Positions 34,436-42,967 of a DNA stretch of 64,000 nt are shown here, piece after piece; positions within the stretch are counted from its first letter, which is position 1, and every line of letters begins with the position of its first letter. Below the pieces are notes generated by a model. It worked only from the letters and a program-made list of their open reading frames with translations, searched no databases and was not told the DNA's origin. Origin of the DNA: Cellulomonas sp. SG140 (GTDB lineage: Bacteria; Actinomycetota; Actinomycetes; Actinomycetales; Cellulomonadaceae); assembly GCF_025770785.1 (NCBI RefSeq), contig NZ_JANZLA010000007.1:124001-188000 (forward strand), written 5' to 3'. A program made the position numbers and the translations under genes.

Positions 34436-35713
34436 ATGTCCAACCAACCGGCGCCCACCCTGAACAGGTGGACCGTCCTGACCGGCTCGGTGCTGGTCCT
34501 GCTGTGCACAGGCGCCATCTACGCGTTCTCGGTGTTCGCCGGCCCCCTGACCGCCGGGCACGGCTGGACGATGTCCCAGGTGATGCTGGCGTTCACCATC
34601 AACGGCGCCGTCGCCCCGATCCCGATGATCCTGGGCGGCTACGTGATCGACCGGGGCGGTGCCCGGATCGCGATCCTGGTCGGCGCGATCCTGTTCGCGC
34701 TCGGGTTCGTGCTCACCGGCACGGCCACCACGCTGACGCAGCTGTACCTGTACTACGGACTGGTCGCCGGGCTCGGCCAGGGCTTCGCGTACTCCGGCTG
34801 CCTGAACAACACGATCAAGCTGTTCCCGGACCGCCGCGGCTTCGCGGCCGGCGTCATCACGGCCGGCATGGGTGCCGGCTCGGTGATCGCCGCACCGGTG
34901 GCGCAGTCGATCGTCAAGGGCAGTGGACCCGGCGCCGCCTTCGTGCGGATGGGCCTGGTCTACGCGGTCGTCGTGGTGATCGGTGCGCTGCTGGTCCGGC
35001 CGGCCCCCGTCGGCTACAGGCCGGCCGGGTGGACGCCGCCGGCCGGCGCCCCCGCGGTGGAGAACCGGACGTGGCGGGACATGCTCGGCACGCCGACCTT
35101 CTACCTGATCTTCGTGATGCTCGGTGCCGGTGCGTTCTCCGGCCTGATGATCGCCTCGCAGCTGTCGCCGATCGCGCAGACCAGCATGTTCGGCATCACG
35201 GCCGGCACCGCGGCGGTGCTCGTCTCGGTCTACTCGATCTGCAACGCCCTGGGCCGCTTCGGCTGGGGTGCCGTCTCCGACCGGCTCGGCTACACCACGG
35301 CCGTGGCGTTCATCTACGGCCTGGTCGCCGTGTCCTTCCTGGTGATGCTGACCGTGCACTCGACCGTCGGGTTCGTCATCGGCATCGTCGGCCTGGGACT
35401 GTGCTTCGGCGGCGTGATGGGCGTGTTCCCCGCGCTGACGATGAAGACCTACGGCCCGCGGTTCCAGGGGGTCAACTACGGGATCATGTTCACGGCGTAC
35501 TCGATCGCCGCGTACTTCGGGCCGAAGATCGGCGCGAGCCTCGGCAAGTGGAACCCCAAGCACCCCGGCAGCGGTGACTACACGCAGCCGTTCGTCATCG
35601 CGATCGTCGTGACGCTGGTGGGTCTCGGCCTGACCCTGGCGCTCGCGCGGATGACGGCGGCGAGGACCGCGGTGGCTGCCGCGGAGCCGAACCGCGTCGG
35701 CGCGGGTTCCTGA
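34436..35713 (+). CDS. MFS transporter, OFA (oxalate/formate antiporter) family
   Basis: This 425-residue protein has 12 hydrophobic segments and OFA features: VLLCTGAIYAFSVFAGPL in segment 1, the loop GYVIDRGGARIAILVG, and 'YYGLVAGLGQGFAYSGCLNN'. OFA carriers move carboxylates. Its position between a CoA-transferase and an acyl-CoA synthetase suggests it imports the acid that the cluster activates. The ribosome site is GAAAGGG upstream of the ATG; a GTG directly before the ATG is also possible. Confidence 0.88.
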   Translation: MSNQPAPTLNRWTVLTGSVLVLLCTGAIYAFSVFAGPLTAGHGWTMSQVMLAFTINGAVAPIPMILGGYVIDRGGARIAILVGAILFALGFVLTGTATTLTQLYLYYGLVAGLGQGFAYSGCLNNTIKLFPDRRGFAAGVITAGMGAGSVIAAPVAQSIVKGSGPGAAFVRMGLVYAVVVVIGALLVRPAPVGYRPAGWTPPAGAPAVENRTWRDMLGTPTFYLIFVMLGAGAFSGLMIASQLSPIAQTSMFGITAGTAAVLVSVYSICNALGRFGWGAVSDRLGYTTAVAFIYGLVAVSFLVMLTVHSTVGFVIGIVGLGLCFGGVMGVFPALTMKTYGPRFQGVNYGIMFTAYSIAAYFGPKIGASLGKWNPKHPGSGDYTQPFVIAIVVTLVGLGLTLALARMTAARTAVAAAEPNRVGAGS

Positions 35714-35739
35714 GCAGGCGCGCGCCGAACGAAGACGTC

Positions 35740-35770
35740 GGGGTGCGCGGAGTCTCCCCCCGCGCACCCC
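35740..35770 (+). terminator. hairpin between MFS and acyl-CoA synthetase genes
   Basis: GGGGTGCGCGG and CCGCGCACCCC form an 11-bp stem with a 9-nt loop. It lies 27 bp after the MFS stop and ends 20 bp before the next start, so it could end or attenuate the upstream transcript. Its place also argues that the synthetase starts at 35790. Confidence 0.65.
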
Positions 35771-35789
35771 GATGACCGACGGAGGACAG

Positions 35790-37289
35790 ATGGGCCCGGA
35801 CCTGAGCCTCGCGGCGGCTGTGGCCGCCCGGGCACTCGACGGTCCGGACCGCGTCGCCACGGTCGACGACCGCGACGCGACCCTCACGTTCGCCGAGCTG
35901 GACCGGGCCGCCGCGGGCCTCGCCGCCACCCTCGCCGATGCCGGGGTGGCGGCGGGCGACCGGGTCGCCTGGGCGGGCCGCAACCATCCCGGTCTGCTGA
36001 TCACGCTGCTGGCGGCGCAGCGGCTGGGTGCGGTGTTCCTCCCGCTCAGCTTCCGGGCGGCACCGGGCGAGACCGCCGAGATGGTGCAGTGGTGCGGCGC
36101 CCGCGTCGTCGTCGGGCTCGAGGCCGCGGAGGCTCAGCTGGCGGACCTGCCACCGTCCGTCACCACGCTGCGCTGGGGCGCGGAGCTGGTGAGCCGGCCG
36201 GGACCCGCGCGACCGCGGTCTGCCGCGCCGGACGACCTCGCGGTGCTGCTGCACTCGTCCGGCACGTCCGGCAGGCCCAAGGCGGTGATGCTGAGCCACG
36301 CCAACCTGTGGTGGAGCGCCCGCAACCTCGAGGCGGTCCTCGACCTGCACCGGACCGACATGACGCTGGCCGTCGCCCCGTTGTTCCACGTCGGCGGGCT
36401 GAACTGCTTCACCCTGGGGACGCTCGCGCGGGGCGGCACGGTGCTGCTGCGCCCCAGCTTCGACCCGGCGCGCACGCTCGTCGACCTCGCGTCACGCGTG
36501 ACCACCGTGTTCGGCGTCCCCGCGATGTACGAGGCGATCGCGCGGCAACCGGGCTTCGCCACGGCGGACCTCTCCGGCGTCCGGGCGGCGATCGTCGGCG
36601 GGGCGGCGGTCCGGCCGCAGCTGATCGAGGCCTACCGGGCCCGCGGCCTGGCGCTGCTGCCGTCCTGGGGGATGACCGAGGCGGCGCCCTGCGGGACGGT
36701 GCTGCCGGCAGCCTGGCTGGCCGCCAAGCCGACCTCCGTGGGGCTGCCGCTGCCCTACCTCCGCATCGAGCTGCACCACCCGGACACCGAACGCACCGTG
36801 ACGGGCGTCGGCTGCCCCGGTGAGATCTGGCTGAGCGGCCCCCAGGTGACCGCCGGCTACTGGGCCGATCCCGAGGCGACCGCCCGTGCCGTCCGCGGCG
36901 ACTGGTTCCGCACCGGTGACCTCGCCGCGTGGGACGACGACGGGTGCCTGCGGCTGGTGGGACGGCTGTCGGAGGTGGTGAACTCCGGCGGCGAGAAGAT
37001 CTGCCCCGGCGAGGTCGAGGCCGCGCTGGTGCCGCTGGCCGAGCAGCGCGACTGCGAGCTCGTGGTGCTCGGCGTGCCGGACGCGACGTGGGGCGAGGCG
37101 GTGGTCGCCGTCGTGGAGTGCCGCTCGCAGCCGGCACCCACGCTCGACGAGGTGCGCGCGGCGGCCGGAGCCGCGGTCGCCCGGTTCAAGCTGCCGAAGC
37201 ACCTGCTGGTGGTCGACGCGCTGCCCCGCACGCCGACCGGCAAGGTGGACCGCCGCGCGCTGACCGAGCTGGCGCAGCGCCGGCTCTGA
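35790..37289 (+). CDS. acyl-CoA synthetase (AMP-forming, ANL family)
   Basis: This 499-residue enzyme has the adenylation motifs in order: P-loop LHSSGTSGRPKAVML (about residue 150), SWGMTEAAP, WFRTGDLAAWDDDG, and the C-terminal catalytic Lys in PRTPTGKVDRRAL. It activates a carboxylic acid to acyl-AMP and then acyl-CoA. The ATG at 35790 has GGAGG 4-5 bp upstream, better than the ATG at 35772. It complements the CoA-transferase as a second, ATP-driven activation route, like fadK beside E. coli ydi genes. Confidence 0.92.
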   Translation: MGPDLSLAAAVAARALDGPDRVATVDDRDATLTFAELDRAAAGLAATLADAGVAAGDRVAWAGRNHPGLLITLLAAQRLGAVFLPLSFRAAPGETAEMVQWCGARVVVGLEAAEAQLADLPPSVTTLRWGAELVSRPGPARPRSAAPDDLAVLLHSSGTSGRPKAVMLSHANLWWSARNLEAVLDLHRTDMTLAVAPLFHVGGLNCFTLGTLARGGTVLLRPSFDPARTLVDLASRVTTVFGVPAMYEAIARQPGFATADLSGVRAAIVGGAAVRPQLIEAYRARGLALLPSWGMTEAAPCGTVLPAAWLAAKPTSVGLPLPYLRIELHHPDTERTVTGVGCPGEIWLSGPQVTAGYWADPEATARAVRGDWFRTGDLAAWDDDGCLRLVGRLSEVVNSGGEKICPGEVEAALVPLAEQRDCELVVLGVPDATWGEAVVAVVECRSQPAPTLDEVRAAAGAAVARFKLPKHLLVVDALPRTPTGKVDRRALTELAQRRL

Positions 37290-37295
37290 GCCGGA

Positions 37296-37332
37296 CCGGT
37301 GGCGGTCCCGCATCGCACGGGACCGCCACCGG
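37296..37332. terminator. bidirectional hairpin between convergent genes
   Basis: CCGGTGGCGGTCCCG and its exact complement form a perfect 15-bp stem with a 7-nt loop, placed 6 bp after the synthetase stop and 6 bp before the stop of the convergent FBP-domain gene. It should terminate both transcripts. Confidence 0.8.
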
Positions 37333-37338
37333 CGTCGC

Positions 37339-37839
37339 TCAGACCTCGCGCAGCACCTCGCGGGCGAACCGCAGCGACCGCTCCCGCAGCCCCTCGATGC
37401 GCCGCTGCACCACCCCGGCGGGGTCCTGACCGGCCTCGATGATCGTCGGGCGCCGCCGCACGTTGCGCGAGCACTCGAACCGGGTGCAGATCAGCGTGCC
37501 GATGGTGTCTCCCTTGCGCCCCGCCGCACCGGCCCGGCGGGCGACGTACAGCGACACGTCGTCGGTGGCCGTCACGTCCTCGCACCACGCGCACACGGCG
37601 CGGCGGCGGGAACCGGGGTCGTCGGGCGCCCGCAGCGCGAGGCCGACCAGGGCGTCGTCGACGGTGAGCACCACGTAGGCGCGCAGCGGCGCCTTGCGGT
37701 CCACCCAGCCCAGGTAGTCGAGGCGGTCCCAGGCCTCGGGGGCCAGGGCGGACAGGTCGGGGAGGGTCACCTGCGCGGCCTCGCGGCGCGAGCAGTTGAC
37801 GAAGGACGAGCGGATCTGGGACTCGGTCAGGCGGTTCAT
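37339..37839 (-). CDS. FBP-domain protein (FusB-like, zinc-binding)
   Basis: This 166-residue protein begins MNRLTESQIRSSFVNCSRRE and has two Cys pairs that look like a zinc site (AVCAWCEDV and LICTRFECSRN). Length and Cys layout match actinobacterial FBP-domain proteins related to the C-terminal domain of FusB, a fusidic-acid resistance factor that binds elongation factor G. A direct role in resistance is not shown by sequence. It is convergent with the synthetase gene. Confidence 0.8.
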   Translation of the reverse strand: MNRLTESQIRSSFVNCSRREAAQVTLPDLSALAPEAWDRLDYLGWVDRKAPLRAYVVLTVDDALVGLALRAPDDPGSRRRAVCAWCEDVTATDDVSLYVARRAGAAGRKGDTIGTLICTRFECSRNVRRRPTIIEAGQDPAGVVQRRIEGLRERSLRFAREVLREV

Positions 37840-38166
37840 GGCTCTCGGCTCTCGTGCGGCGGGGAGCCGTCGACCGGGCGGCCGCACGACGAGGTGGTCG
37901 CGGGGCGAGCGGGACGACGGCGAAGGGCGAGGGCCCGCCGGGGGTGCGCCGAGCGCGCCGGACCGTGCGGTCCGACGGAGGTGCTGCCGTGAGGCGTCAG
38001 GCGTTCCGGGCGGGCGTCCGGCCCAGGCCCGAGCAGGCCGCGACGGCCGCCCCGCTTCCCCGCTGCATCGTGATGCGCTCCGTGCTCCCCGGCCGCCGGC
38101 TGCTCCCGCGGCACGTCCGCCCGCCATGGTGCGACACCGCCCGGCGCCGAGGCAAGCCGATTCGTC
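37840..38166. other. intergenic gap with no supported gene
   Basis: These 327 bp lie between the FBP-domain start and the ClC stop. A rightward frame opening with GTG at 37989 behind GGAGGTG is long but Arg/Pro/Ala-rich and runs antisense into the ClC gene, so I do not call it. The gap must hold the FBP-gene promoter; no clear -10 or operator stands out. Confidence 0.4.
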
Positions 38167-39837
38167 CTACGCCTGACCCGTGCCCGGCTCGTGCCGGAAC
38201 AGGTCCCGCACCCGCTGCCGGGCGTGGACGTCCTCGCCGCTCGGGTCCAGCTGCACCACCAGGTGCACGTAGTCGCCGGGCAGGAGGATCGACCGCGAGG
38301 TCGGCGTGTAGTCGTGCATCGACCGGCGCAGCCGGACCACCCGGGTGCCCGCCGGCAGGTCGAGCTCGGCGATGCGGTGCCCGGCCGCCGCGCTGCCGAG
38401 CTCGACCGCCAGCTCGATCGTCGCGTCCTCGTCGTACGGCTGGTCCGGGGTGCCCGCCGCGAGGCCCGCGGCCGGACCGGCCGACGGACCGGCCGCCAGG
38501 AAGCGGTGCAGCAGCACGTCGTAGATCGGCTTGCCGCGCAGCAGGTCGGCGGTCAGCAGGGCCAGTAGCACGCAGCCGGCGACGGGCAGCGTGTGCACCA
38601 CCCTGCCGGACATCTCCACGACCAGCAGGATGCTGGTGATCGGCGCCTGCACGCTTGCCGCGAGCACGCCCGCCATCGCGCACAGCGCCAGCGTCGGCAC
38701 GTAGCCGCCCGGCAGGCCGACGTGGCCCGCGAGCAGGGCGAACGCACTACCGGTCAGCGCCCCGACGGCGAGGATCGGCATGAAGATGCCGCCTGGCGTG
38801 CCGCTGCCGAAGCTGGTCGAGGTGAACAGGATCTTGGCGACCAGCAGGAGCAGGACCAGCCCCAGCCCGCCACTGACCGTCTCCGCGAACCGGATCAGGT
38901 CCTCTCCGCCGCCGAGCAGCTGCGGCAGCGCCAGGCCGACCGGCAGCGCGAGCACCAGGGCGACCACCGGCCGCCACCGCGCCGGCACCCGCCCGTAGGC
39001 CGTCTGCGAGCCGAGCAGCGCCCGGTTGGTGACCACCCCGACGGCGCCGGCGACCGGCCCGAGCAGTGCCACCCAGAGGTACTGGTGCACCGGGAGCACC
39101 GGCACGGCGCCGAAGTCGAGCACCGGCCGCAGGCCGAACACCACGGACGAGACAACGTCGGAGGTCAGTGCCGCGGACGCTGCCGTGAGCAGCACCGCCG
39201 GCGAGAAGCTGCGGTGCAGCTCCTCCAGCGCGAACACCGTGCCGGACAGCGGTGCGCTGAACGCTGCGGACAGTCCTGCGGCTGCGCCGGCCGTCACCAG
39301 GTGGTCGCGCTCCAGCCGGCTGGCGCCCACCGTGGCGGTCACCGCCTGGGCTGCGCTCGCGCCGATCTGGATCGACGGCCCCTCGCGGCCCAGCGACAGG
39401 CCGGCCAGCGAGCCGAGCGCCCCGGCGACGAACCGCACCACCAGCACCCCTGCGGCCCGCACCCGCAGCCCGTACAGCACCATGCCCTTGACCTGCGGGA
39501 TCCCGCTGCCCGTCGCCGCCGGCACGCGCCGCAGCGCCGCCGCGATCACCAGACCGGCGCACACCGCGCCCGCGAGCCACAGCGGCACCAGCACCGGTTG
39601 CTCCGCGAGCCGCGCGTACACGCGCCGTGCGACTCCCACGCCGGTGCCGAGCAACGCCCGGTAGGCCACCACGAGCAGGCCCGCCACCACGCCGGTCAGC
39701 ACGGCACGCCACACCAGCCGCCACGTCGCGACGTCCCGCGGGGACAGCTGCAGCCGCACGGCGCTGGTCACCTCCGGGCGTCGGGGCCGACGGCGGGTAC
39801 GGGTCTCGGCAGCCGAATCATCCCACCTCCGCCCCAT
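38167..39837 (-). CDS. ClC-family chloride channel/antiporter with RCK-C domain
   Basis: This 556-residue protein has the ClC selectivity-filter motifs: GSGIPQVK, GREGPSIQIG (with the gating Glu) and FGSGTPGGIFMP. The conserved Glu pair ALEELHR suggests H+/Cl- exchange rather than a passive channel. After the last membrane helix a cytoplasmic TrkA-C/RCK-C domain follows (about residues 480-545, RRSMHDYTPTSRSILLPGDY). Start ATG 39837; the first 30 residues are Arg-rich and the true start could be later. Confidence 0.9.
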   Translation of the reverse strand: MGRRWDDSAAETRTRRRPRRPEVTSAVRLQLSPRDVATWRLVWRAVLTGVVAGLLVVAYRALLGTGVGVARRVYARLAEQPVLVPLWLAGAVCAGLVIAAALRRVPAATGSGIPQVKGMVLYGLRVRAAGVLVVRFVAGALGSLAGLSLGREGPSIQIGASAAQAVTATVGASRLERDHLVTAGAAAGLSAAFSAPLSGTVFALEELHRSFSPAVLLTAASAALTSDVVSSVVFGLRPVLDFGAVPVLPVHQYLWVALLGPVAGAVGVVTNRALLGSQTAYGRVPARWRPVVALVLALPVGLALPQLLGGGEDLIRFAETVSGGLGLVLLLLVAKILFTSTSFGSGTPGGIFMPILAVGALTGSAFALLAGHVGLPGGYVPTLALCAMAGVLAASVQAPITSILLVVEMSGRVVHTLPVAGCVLLALLTADLLRGKPIYDVLLHRFLAAGPSAGPAAGLAAGTPDQPYDEDATIELAVELGSAAAGHRIAELDLPAGTRVVRLRRSMHDYTPTSRSILLPGDYVHLVVQLDPSGEDVHARQRVRDLFRHEPGTGQA

Positions 39838-39877
39838 CGCCTCCCGTCGGGTGGCGCGTGCGGCCGTCTGCGGCGAC

Positions 39878-40255
39878 TAGCCTTGACTCGGGCCGCCGTG
39901 CGGCGTGCCCGCGGACCCCGACCGGGGAGGTGAGCCCTCGTGGACCCAGGCAGTACTCGACGGGCTCGCCTCGCAGCGGTCGCGCTCCGCACCTCCCGGA
40001 TCTGATCCCGGACGGCCAGGCGCTGTCGCACGTGGCGGGCTCACGCGCTCGTCGACGTCGTCGAGCGGGTCGGAGCGCCGGTGCCGTCGCCGCGCCCCGT
40101 CGCCGTGCCTTCCGCGGCTCCCGTGACACGCGTCCCGTCACCCGTCAGCACAGCCCCGCCCTACGTGAACGCGGTCTGCGTGCGTGCGCGCCTGCCTGCG
40201 CACCGCACGCGCAGCCACGCAGATCGGCCGGGCTGCCGAACGTTCGGAGTGCCCC
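39878..40255 (+). promoter_or_regulatory. promoter and structured 5' leader of the mgtE-N/Nramp operon
   Basis: TAGCCT (39878-39883) is a plausible -10, giving a leader of about 365 nt. GAGGTGAGCCC (39927-39937) pairs with GGGCTCGCCTC (39962-39972), one G-U pair, making a hairpin that buries the ribosome site of a short ORF (39940-40005). A leader this long before putative Mg/Mn transport genes suggests RNA-level control. I could not fit it to the M-box or yybP-ykoY consensus. Confidence 0.45.
39940..40005 (+). CDS. possible 21-residue leader peptide
   Basis: GTG is preceded by GGGGAGGTG with 7-bp spacing, and the frame encodes MDPGSTRRARLAAVALRTSRI before a TGA. Acidic-Pro N-terminus followed by Arg residues is loosely reminiscent of enterobacterial MgtL leader peptides, but the similarity is weak. 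Translation would disrupt the leader hairpin that covers its own ribosome site. Confidence 0.3.
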   Translation: MDPGSTRRARLAAVALRTSRI

Positions 40256-41611
40256 ATGTCCGTCTCCGCCATGCACCCCGCGCCGCCAGGCCGCACCGGC
40301 CTGCGGTCCCGTGCCGCCCGCAGCACCCAGTCCCTCGCCCTGCGCCGGGAGGTCGCCGGCGCCCTCGTCTCCGTCGCCGGTCTGCACAACCGCCCGGTGC
40401 GCGACGCCGACGGCAACGAGGTCGGCCGCGTCGAGGACGTCGTCGTCCACTGGGACAGCGGCTACTCGCCGCTGACCGGCCTGATCGTGCGGGTCGGCGC
40501 CCGTCGCACCTGGGTGCACGCCCAGGACGTGATCACGATCGAGCAGCAACAGGTCCTGCTCCGCTCCACCCGGTTCGACCTCCGGGACGTGGTGCGGCGC
40601 GAGCGGGAGCTGCAGCTGCTCGGGGACGTGATCGACCACCAGCTGGTGGACGTCGCCGGGATCCGGGTGGTCCGCGCCTCCGACCTGTACCTGACGCAGG
40701 TGTACGGCGTGTGGCGGCTGGTGGGGGTGGACGTCTCCCTCGCCTCGCTGCTGCGTCGCGTGCTGCCCGGCGGCTGGGGTCGGCGGCCGAGCCCCAGCCA
40801 GGTGCTCGACTGGTCGAGCATCCAGCCCTTCGGCGTGCCGGGGGAGTCGGTGCGGCTGCGGCGCGGCCACACCGAGCTGCACCGGATGCGGGCGGCGGAC
40901 CTGGCCGACCTGCTGGAGAGCCTGGGACGTGCCGAGCGGCGTGAGCTGCTCGAGGGCCTGGAGCCGGAGACGGCGGCCGACGCCCTCGAGGAGATGAACC
41001 CGCGCGACCTGAACGACCTGCTCCGGGACGCCCCCGTGCAGCAGGCGGCGGACCTGGTCGCGGCGATGGAGTCGGACGAGGCGGTCGAGGCGCTGCGTGA
41101 GATGCCAGAGGAGGAGCGCAGCGAGCTGCTCGACGCGATGTCCGAGGTGCGCGGTGCCGAGCTCGGTGCGCTGCTCGAGTACGACGAGGAGACGGCCGGC
41201 GGCTACATGACGTCGCGGCTGGTGCGGCTGCACTCCGAGCGGACGGTGGCGGACGCGATCGCCGCGGTGCGCGCGGACGCGGCACGTGGCGAGACGCCGG
41301 CCGGGGTGGTGGTGGTGGACGACGACGGCGCGCTGGTGGACGACGTGTCCGTGGTCGAGCTGCTCGGCGTCGACCCGTCCACACCGCTCGGGCGAGTGGT
41401 CGGTGCGCCGTGGCCGGTCACCGTGCCGCTGGGCGCGGGCCTGGAGGACGTCGTCGAGCGGATGACGGACAACCGGGGGTCGTCGGTGCTGGTGGTCGAC
41501 GAGCGCAACCGGCCGGTGGGCCGCATCCTGGCCGACGACGTGGTGGACGCCCTGGTGCACCAGGACGACCGCCGGTGGCCGTGGCAGCGGCGTGCGGGGA
41601 GCGCGTCGTGA
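40256..41611 (+). CDS. MgtE-N/CBS regulatory protein without membrane domain
   Basis: This 451-residue soluble protein has a PRC-barrel-like N-terminal region (NRPVRDADGNEVGRVEDVVV) and a second such region near 125-180. Then come an MgtE_N superhelical domain (MRAADLADLLESLGRAERRE to LEYDEETAGGYMTSR) and two CBS domains. The membrane half of MgtE is absent. Its GTGA overlap with the Nramp-like gene suggests it is the cytosolic Mg2+-sensing partner of that transporter. GGAG lies 6 bp before the ATG. Confidence 0.87.
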   Translation: MSVSAMHPAPPGRTGLRSRAARSTQSLALRREVAGALVSVAGLHNRPVRDADGNEVGRVEDVVVHWDSGYSPLTGLIVRVGARRTWVHAQDVITIEQQQVLLRSTRFDLRDVVRRERELQLLGDVIDHQLVDVAGIRVVRASDLYLTQVYGVWRLVGVDVSLASLLRRVLPGGWGRRPSPSQVLDWSSIQPFGVPGESVRLRRGHTELHRMRAADLADLLESLGRAERRELLEGLEPETAADALEEMNPRDLNDLLRDAPVQQAADLVAAMESDEAVEALREMPEEERSELLDAMSEVRGAELGALLEYDEETAGGYMTSRLVRLHSERTVADAIAAVRADAARGETPAGVVVVDDDGALVDDVSVVELLGVDPSTPLGRVVGAPWPVTVPLGAGLEDVVERMTDNRGSSVLVVDERNRPVGRILADDVVDALVHQDDRRWPWQRRAGSAS

Positions 41612-42921
41612 GCGCCCGGACGCAGGGCGCGCCCACGCAGGGCGTGCCGACGACGACCGCGACGGACGCCCTCGACCAGCGGGTGCCCCGGCGGATGCGG
41701 ATGAAGGTCGCGCTCGCGGCCCTCGGGGCGGTGATCGGCCCGGGCCTGATCGCCGGCCTGTCCGACGACGACCCCGCCGGCATCACCACGTACTCCGTGC
41801 TCGGCACCAACTACGGCTACCGCCTGCTGTGGGTGCTGACGGTGTCGACCGTCGCCCTGATCCTGTTCCAGGACCTGGGCGCCCGCATCGGCGTCGTCAC
41901 AGGTCAGGGCCTCGCCGGCCTGATCCGGCAGCGGTACGGCGCGCGCGCCGGTGTGCTGTCGATGGCGGCGCTGCTGCTGGCGAACATCGGCACCACCACC
42001 GCGGAGTTCGCCGGCATCGCCGCGGGGTTCCAGATCTTCGGGGTGAGCCGGTACATCTCCGTGCCGATCGCCGCGGTGATCGTCTCCACGCTGGTGCTGC
42101 GCGGCGGGTTCCGCGGGGTGGAGCGCGTGCTGCTGGCGCTGTCGGCGGTGTTCGTCGCGTACATCGCGGCCGGCATCCTCGCCAAGCCCGACTGGGGTGC
42201 GGCGCTGACCGGCTCGGTGGTGCCCTCGATGCCGACCGGGCGGGACGCGATCCTGATCGCCACCGCCACGCTCGGCACCACGCTCGCGCCGTGGGGACTG
42301 GCGTTCATCCAGTCCTACGCGGTGGACAAGCGGCTGACGCCGCGCGAGCTGGGGCTGCTGCGCTGGGACGTGATCACCGGTGCGGTGCTCACCGGCGTGA
42401 TCGGCTTCTTCGTCGTCGTCGCGACCGCCGCCACGCTGCACAAGCGGGGCCTGACCATCCAGGACGCCTCGGACGCCGCCGTGGCGCTCGAACCGCTCGC
42501 CGGCCGGCTGGCCTCCGAGCTGTTCGCGGCCGGGCTCATCGGTGCGGCCCTGCTGGCGGCGTCGATCCTGCCCCTGTCCACCGCCTACTCGGTGGCGGAC
42601 ATCGCCGGCCGTCCGGCGGCACTGGACGACTCGATCGCGGAGGCGCCGCTGTTCTACGGCACGTTCGCCTTCGTCACCGTCACCGGCGTGGTGCTGGTGC
42701 TGCTGCCGGGGGTGTCCCTGGTGCCGGTGCTGGTGGGCACGCAGGTGATCAACGCGGTGCTGCTGCTGCCGCTGCTCGGCTACATGTCCGGCATCGCGCG
42801 GGACAAGCGGCTGATGGGCGAGTACGCGGCGCGACCGTGGGTGACCACCGTGTACTGGGTGACCATCGCCCTGATCACGGTGTGCATCGTGGCGCTCGGC
42901 GTGCTGTCGCTGCCGCACTGA
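41608..42921 (+). CDS. Nramp-family divalent metal transporter, possibly NRMT-like (Mg2+)
   Basis: This 437-residue protein has 11 hydrophobic segments with the Nramp fold. The first metal-binding motif reads SDDDPAGITTY where classical Mn/Fe Nramps have DPGN, and the TM6 site reads TTLAPWGLAF where they have MPH. Loss of the Met, which favours soft transition metals, fits the Nramp-related magnesium transporters. The gene overlaps the MgtE-N/CBS gene by GTGA, which also points to Mg2+. Ion specificity is inference. Confidence 0.82.
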   Translation: MSARTQGAPTQGVPTTTATDALDQRVPRRMRMKVALAALGAVIGPGLIAGLSDDDPAGITTYSVLGTNYGYRLLWVLTVSTVALILFQDLGARIGVVTGQGLAGLIRQRYGARAGVLSMAALLLANIGTTTAEFAGIAAGFQIFGVSRYISVPIAAVIVSTLVLRGGFRGVERVLLALSAVFVAYIAAGILAKPDWGAALTGSVVPSMPTGRDAILIATATLGTTLAPWGLAFIQSYAVDKRLTPRELGLLRWDVITGAVLTGVIGFFVVVATAATLHKRGLTIQDASDAAVALEPLAGRLASELFAAGLIGAALLAASILPLSTAYSVADIAGRPAALDDSIAEAPLFYGTFAFVTVTGVVLVLLPGVSLVPVLVGTQVINAVLLLPLLGYMSGIARDKRLMGEYAARPWVTTVYWVTIALITVCIVALGVLSLPH

Positions 42922-42967
42922 GCGGGTCTGCGCCCGACGCGTGGGCGGGCACCGGCACACTGGGCCG

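Noticed and set aside
37989-38639. Possible rightward gene starting GTG behind GGAGGTG
   Set aside because: The translation is Arg/Pro/Ala-rich and runs antisense through the ClC C-terminal domain; the ribosome-site match alone is not enough.
39878-40255. M-box or yybP-ykoY riboswitch
   Set aside because: GAGGTGAGCCC resembles the AGGTGAGGCTCC element, but I could not find the other conserved M-box or yybP-ykoY segments. Kept only as an unassigned structured leader.
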